Positions 13,806 to 15,422 of a stretch of 15,422 nucleotides of DNA are shown piece by piece (position 1 is the stretch's first letter; each line of letters begins with the position of its first letter). A program made the position numbers and the translations under genes. Under the pieces are notes generated by a model. That model saw only the letters and a list, made by a program, of their open reading frames with translations. It ran no database searches and was not told where the DNA came from. The DNA is from Synergistaceae bacterium. Lineage in GTDB: Bacteria; Synergistota; Synergistia; Synergistales; Synergistaceae. The stretch is from positions 1 through 15,422 of the forward strand of contig JAAYEY010000176.1 of the NCBI GenBank assembly GCA_012728505.1, written 5' to 3'.

Positions 13806-15422
13806 ATGTTTGACCCAAAGACACGAAAAGAAATTGAAATAACGCTGGGTTTCCCAGAAGGGCTTCCACCAAAAGTAGAGTTTGAACCGGGCATCAGAAG
13901 AGCTCCAAACAGAGGACAGGTATTAAACGATAAAGAGACGGTGCTTGCTCTGAAGAATGCGCTGCGTTACATACCTGAGAAGTATCATAAAGAAATAGCC
14001 CCCGAATTTCTCCAAGAATACCGTGAGCACGGCCGTATCTACGGCTATCGGTTCAGACCGCAGGGACACCTCTTCGGCAAACCGATCAATGATTACAAAG
14101 GTAAATGCACAGAAGGTAAGGCCTTCCAGGTTATGATCGACAACAACTTGGACTTTGATGTAGCCCTTTATCCATACGAATTGGTTACCTACGGAGAGAC
14201 TGGGCAGGTCTGCCAGAACTGGATGCAGTACAGGCTGATAAAAAATTATCTTGAGATATTGACTTCAGACCAGACACTTGTAGTTCAGTCGGGACATCCT
14301 CTCGGCCTCTTCCGTTCTGACCCTTCGGCTCCAAGGGTAATACTTACAAACGGTCTAATGATAGGCATGTTTGACAACCCGAAAGATTTCGCAAGAGCTG
14401 CAGCTTTGGGGGTAGCCAACTACGGACAGATGACAGCGGGCGGGTGGATGTATATAGGACCTCAGGGCATAGTCCACGGAACCTACAACACTCTTCTGAA
14501 CGCTGGCAGGAGTAAGTTCCATCTTCCCGAAGGCAAAGGCCTTGCTGGCCACCTCTTTGTTTCATCGGGGCTTGGTGGAATGAGCGGAGCACAGCCCAAA
14601 GCGGCTGAAATTGCCGGAGCGGTCTCTATCATAGCAGAGGTAGATCCGTCGCGCATAGAGACAAGACACAGTCAGGGATGGGTCAGCATGAAGACCCAGA
14701 ATCTCTCTGAAGCCTTCAAGTGGGCAAAAGAAGCCATGAGTGAAGGCAAACCACTTTCAATCGCATATGAAGGTAATATAGTAGATCTTTTACAATATGC
14801 ACTTGATAATAATGAAAAAATTGAGTTACTTTCAGACCAGACATCCTGTCACGCAGCTTACGACGGAGGATACTGTCCTCAGGGTATTTCGTTCGAAGAG
14901 AGGACGAGGCTCCTTAATGAAAACAAGGAAGAATTCCACAAGCTTGTAGACCAGACGCTTCGTAAACATTATGAACTTATCAAAGCCCTTACCGAGAAAG
15001 GCGCGTATTTCTTTGACTACGGCAATTCATTCATGAGAGCCGTATTTGACGCAGGAGTTACTGAGATCGCTAAAAACGGGGTCAATACATACGAAGGATT
15101 CATCTTCCCTTCATATGTAGAAGACATAATGGGCCCGCTTCTTTTCGACTACGGATACGGTCCTTTCCGTTGGTGCTGCCTTAGTAGAGATCCTGAAGAC
15201 CTAAAAAAGACAGATAAAGCTGCGATGGACTGCATAGACCCAACCCGAAGGTTTCAGGATTATGACAACTGGGCATGGATTAGAGATGCGGAAAAGAACA
15301 AACTTGTAGTTGGTACGCAGTGCAGGATCCTTTACCAAGACGAAGAGGGAAGGATGCGTATAGCGCTCAAGTTCAATGAAATGGTACGTACCGGCGCAAT
15401 AGGACCTGTAATGATCGGGAGA
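13806..15422 (+). CDS. hutU: Urocanate hydratase, long form (3' end outside window)
   Basis: HutU hydrates urocanate to imidazolonepropionate, using tightly bound NAD+ as an electrophile. The frame is open for 539 codons to the window end and stops before the conserved RDHHD-type segment, so somewhat over 130 residues are probably missing. Visible are YRFRP, ELVTYGETGQV, SGHPLGLF, ANYGQMTAG, YIGPQGIVHGT, the dinucleotide-binding GLGGMSGAQ (255-263), SDQTSCHAAYDGGYCP (343-358), FDYGNSFMRA and GPFRWCCLSRDP. The N-terminal part (about 45-85, ALRYIPEKYHKEIAPEFLQEY) and internal segments match the long roughly 670-residue type known from animals (UROC1) and some bacteria, not the roughly 555-residue Bacillus/Pseudomonas type. 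ATG at 13806 has GGAG ten bases upstream. It is divergent from hutH and shares its regulatory region. Confidence 0.95.
   Translation, partial: MFDPKTRKEIEITLGFPEGLPPKVEFEPGIRRAPNRGQVLNDKETVLALKNALRYIPEKYHKEIAPEFLQEYREHGRIYGYRFRPQGHLFGKPINDYKGKCTEGKAFQVMIDNNLDFDVALYPYELVTYGETGQVCQNWMQYRLIKNYLEILTSDQTLVVQSGHPLGLFRSDPSAPRVILTNGLMIGMFDNPKDFARAAALGVANYGQMTAGGWMYIGPQGIVHGTYNTLLNAGRSKFHLPEGKGLAGHLFVSSGLGGMSGAQPKAAEIAGAVSIIAEVDPSRIETRHSQGWVSMKTQNLSEAFKWAKEAMSEGKPLSIAYEGNIVDLLQYALDNNEKIELLSDQTSCHAAYDGGYCPQGISFEERTRLLNENKEEFHKLVDQTLRKHYELIKALTEKGAYFFDYGNSFMRAVFDAGVTEIAKNGVNTYEGFIFPSYVEDIMGPLLFDYGYGPFRWCCLSRDPEDLKKTDKAAMDCIDPTRRFQDYDNWAWIRDAEKNKLVVGTQCRILYQDEEGRMRIALKFNEMVRTGAIGPVMIGR

Overview
The window is bacterial chromosome of moderate-to-low GC (low forties by eye), densely coded, with many non-ATG starts. 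The gene set (arginine deiminase route, histidine-to-glutamate degradation ending in glutamate formiminotransferase, a standalone ammonia-type NAD synthetase, and a SpoIID/LytB protein plus DUF2905 inside a ruv operon) suggests an anaerobic amino-acid fermenter. Synergistota or a clostridial relative is the best guess. This is inference; no rRNA or other marker is present to settle it.

Region 1 (1-3160, plus strand): the 3' part of arginine deiminase (arcA), then two ornithine carbamoyltransferase genes about 87% identical at protein level. Between them lie a perfect 17-bp terminator-like hairpin and a decayed second copy of the arcA 3' end. The spacer, gene and terminator all repeat at an offset of about 1330 bases. 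This is the footprint of an old tandem duplication that included the end of arcA. The deiminase makes citrulline, and the carbamoyltransferase turns it into ornithine and carbamoyl phosphate. The carbamate kinase that would complete ATP formation is not in the window.

Region 2 (3258-9763, plus strand): nadE, then a housekeeping cluster yebC-ruvC-ruvA-ruvB-DUF2905-spoIID/lytB-queA with several overlapping or touching genes. It combines a YebC-family factor, the complete Holliday-junction machinery (RuvC resolvase, RuvAB branch migration), a small membrane protein, an exported peptidoglycan-acting protein and a queuosine tRNA-modification enzyme. A strong hairpin at 9781-9825 separates it from the convergent hut genes and probably works in both directions.

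Region 3 (9841-15422): the histidine-utilisation locus. On the minus strand, hutH (histidine ammonia-lyase), ftcD (glutamate formiminotransferase) and hutI (imidazolonepropionase) form one operon. Divergently on the plus strand lies hutU (urocanate hydratase, the long form), cut by the window end. Together they convert histidine via urocanate, imidazolonepropionate and formiminoglutamate to glutamate, with the one-carbon unit passed to tetrahydrofolate. The 230-bp divergent spacer holds a perfect 14-bp-arm inverted repeat. Its axis coincides with the -35 box of the predicted hutH promoter, and it also covers the start of the predicted hutU transcript, so it is a good candidate for one operator controlling both arms.

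No mobile element, CRISPR array, tRNA or rRNA was seen. Most genes belong to known families. The most informative features are the duplication scar with its arcA remnant and covarying terminators, the hut palindrome, and the insert in the SpoIID-like protein.
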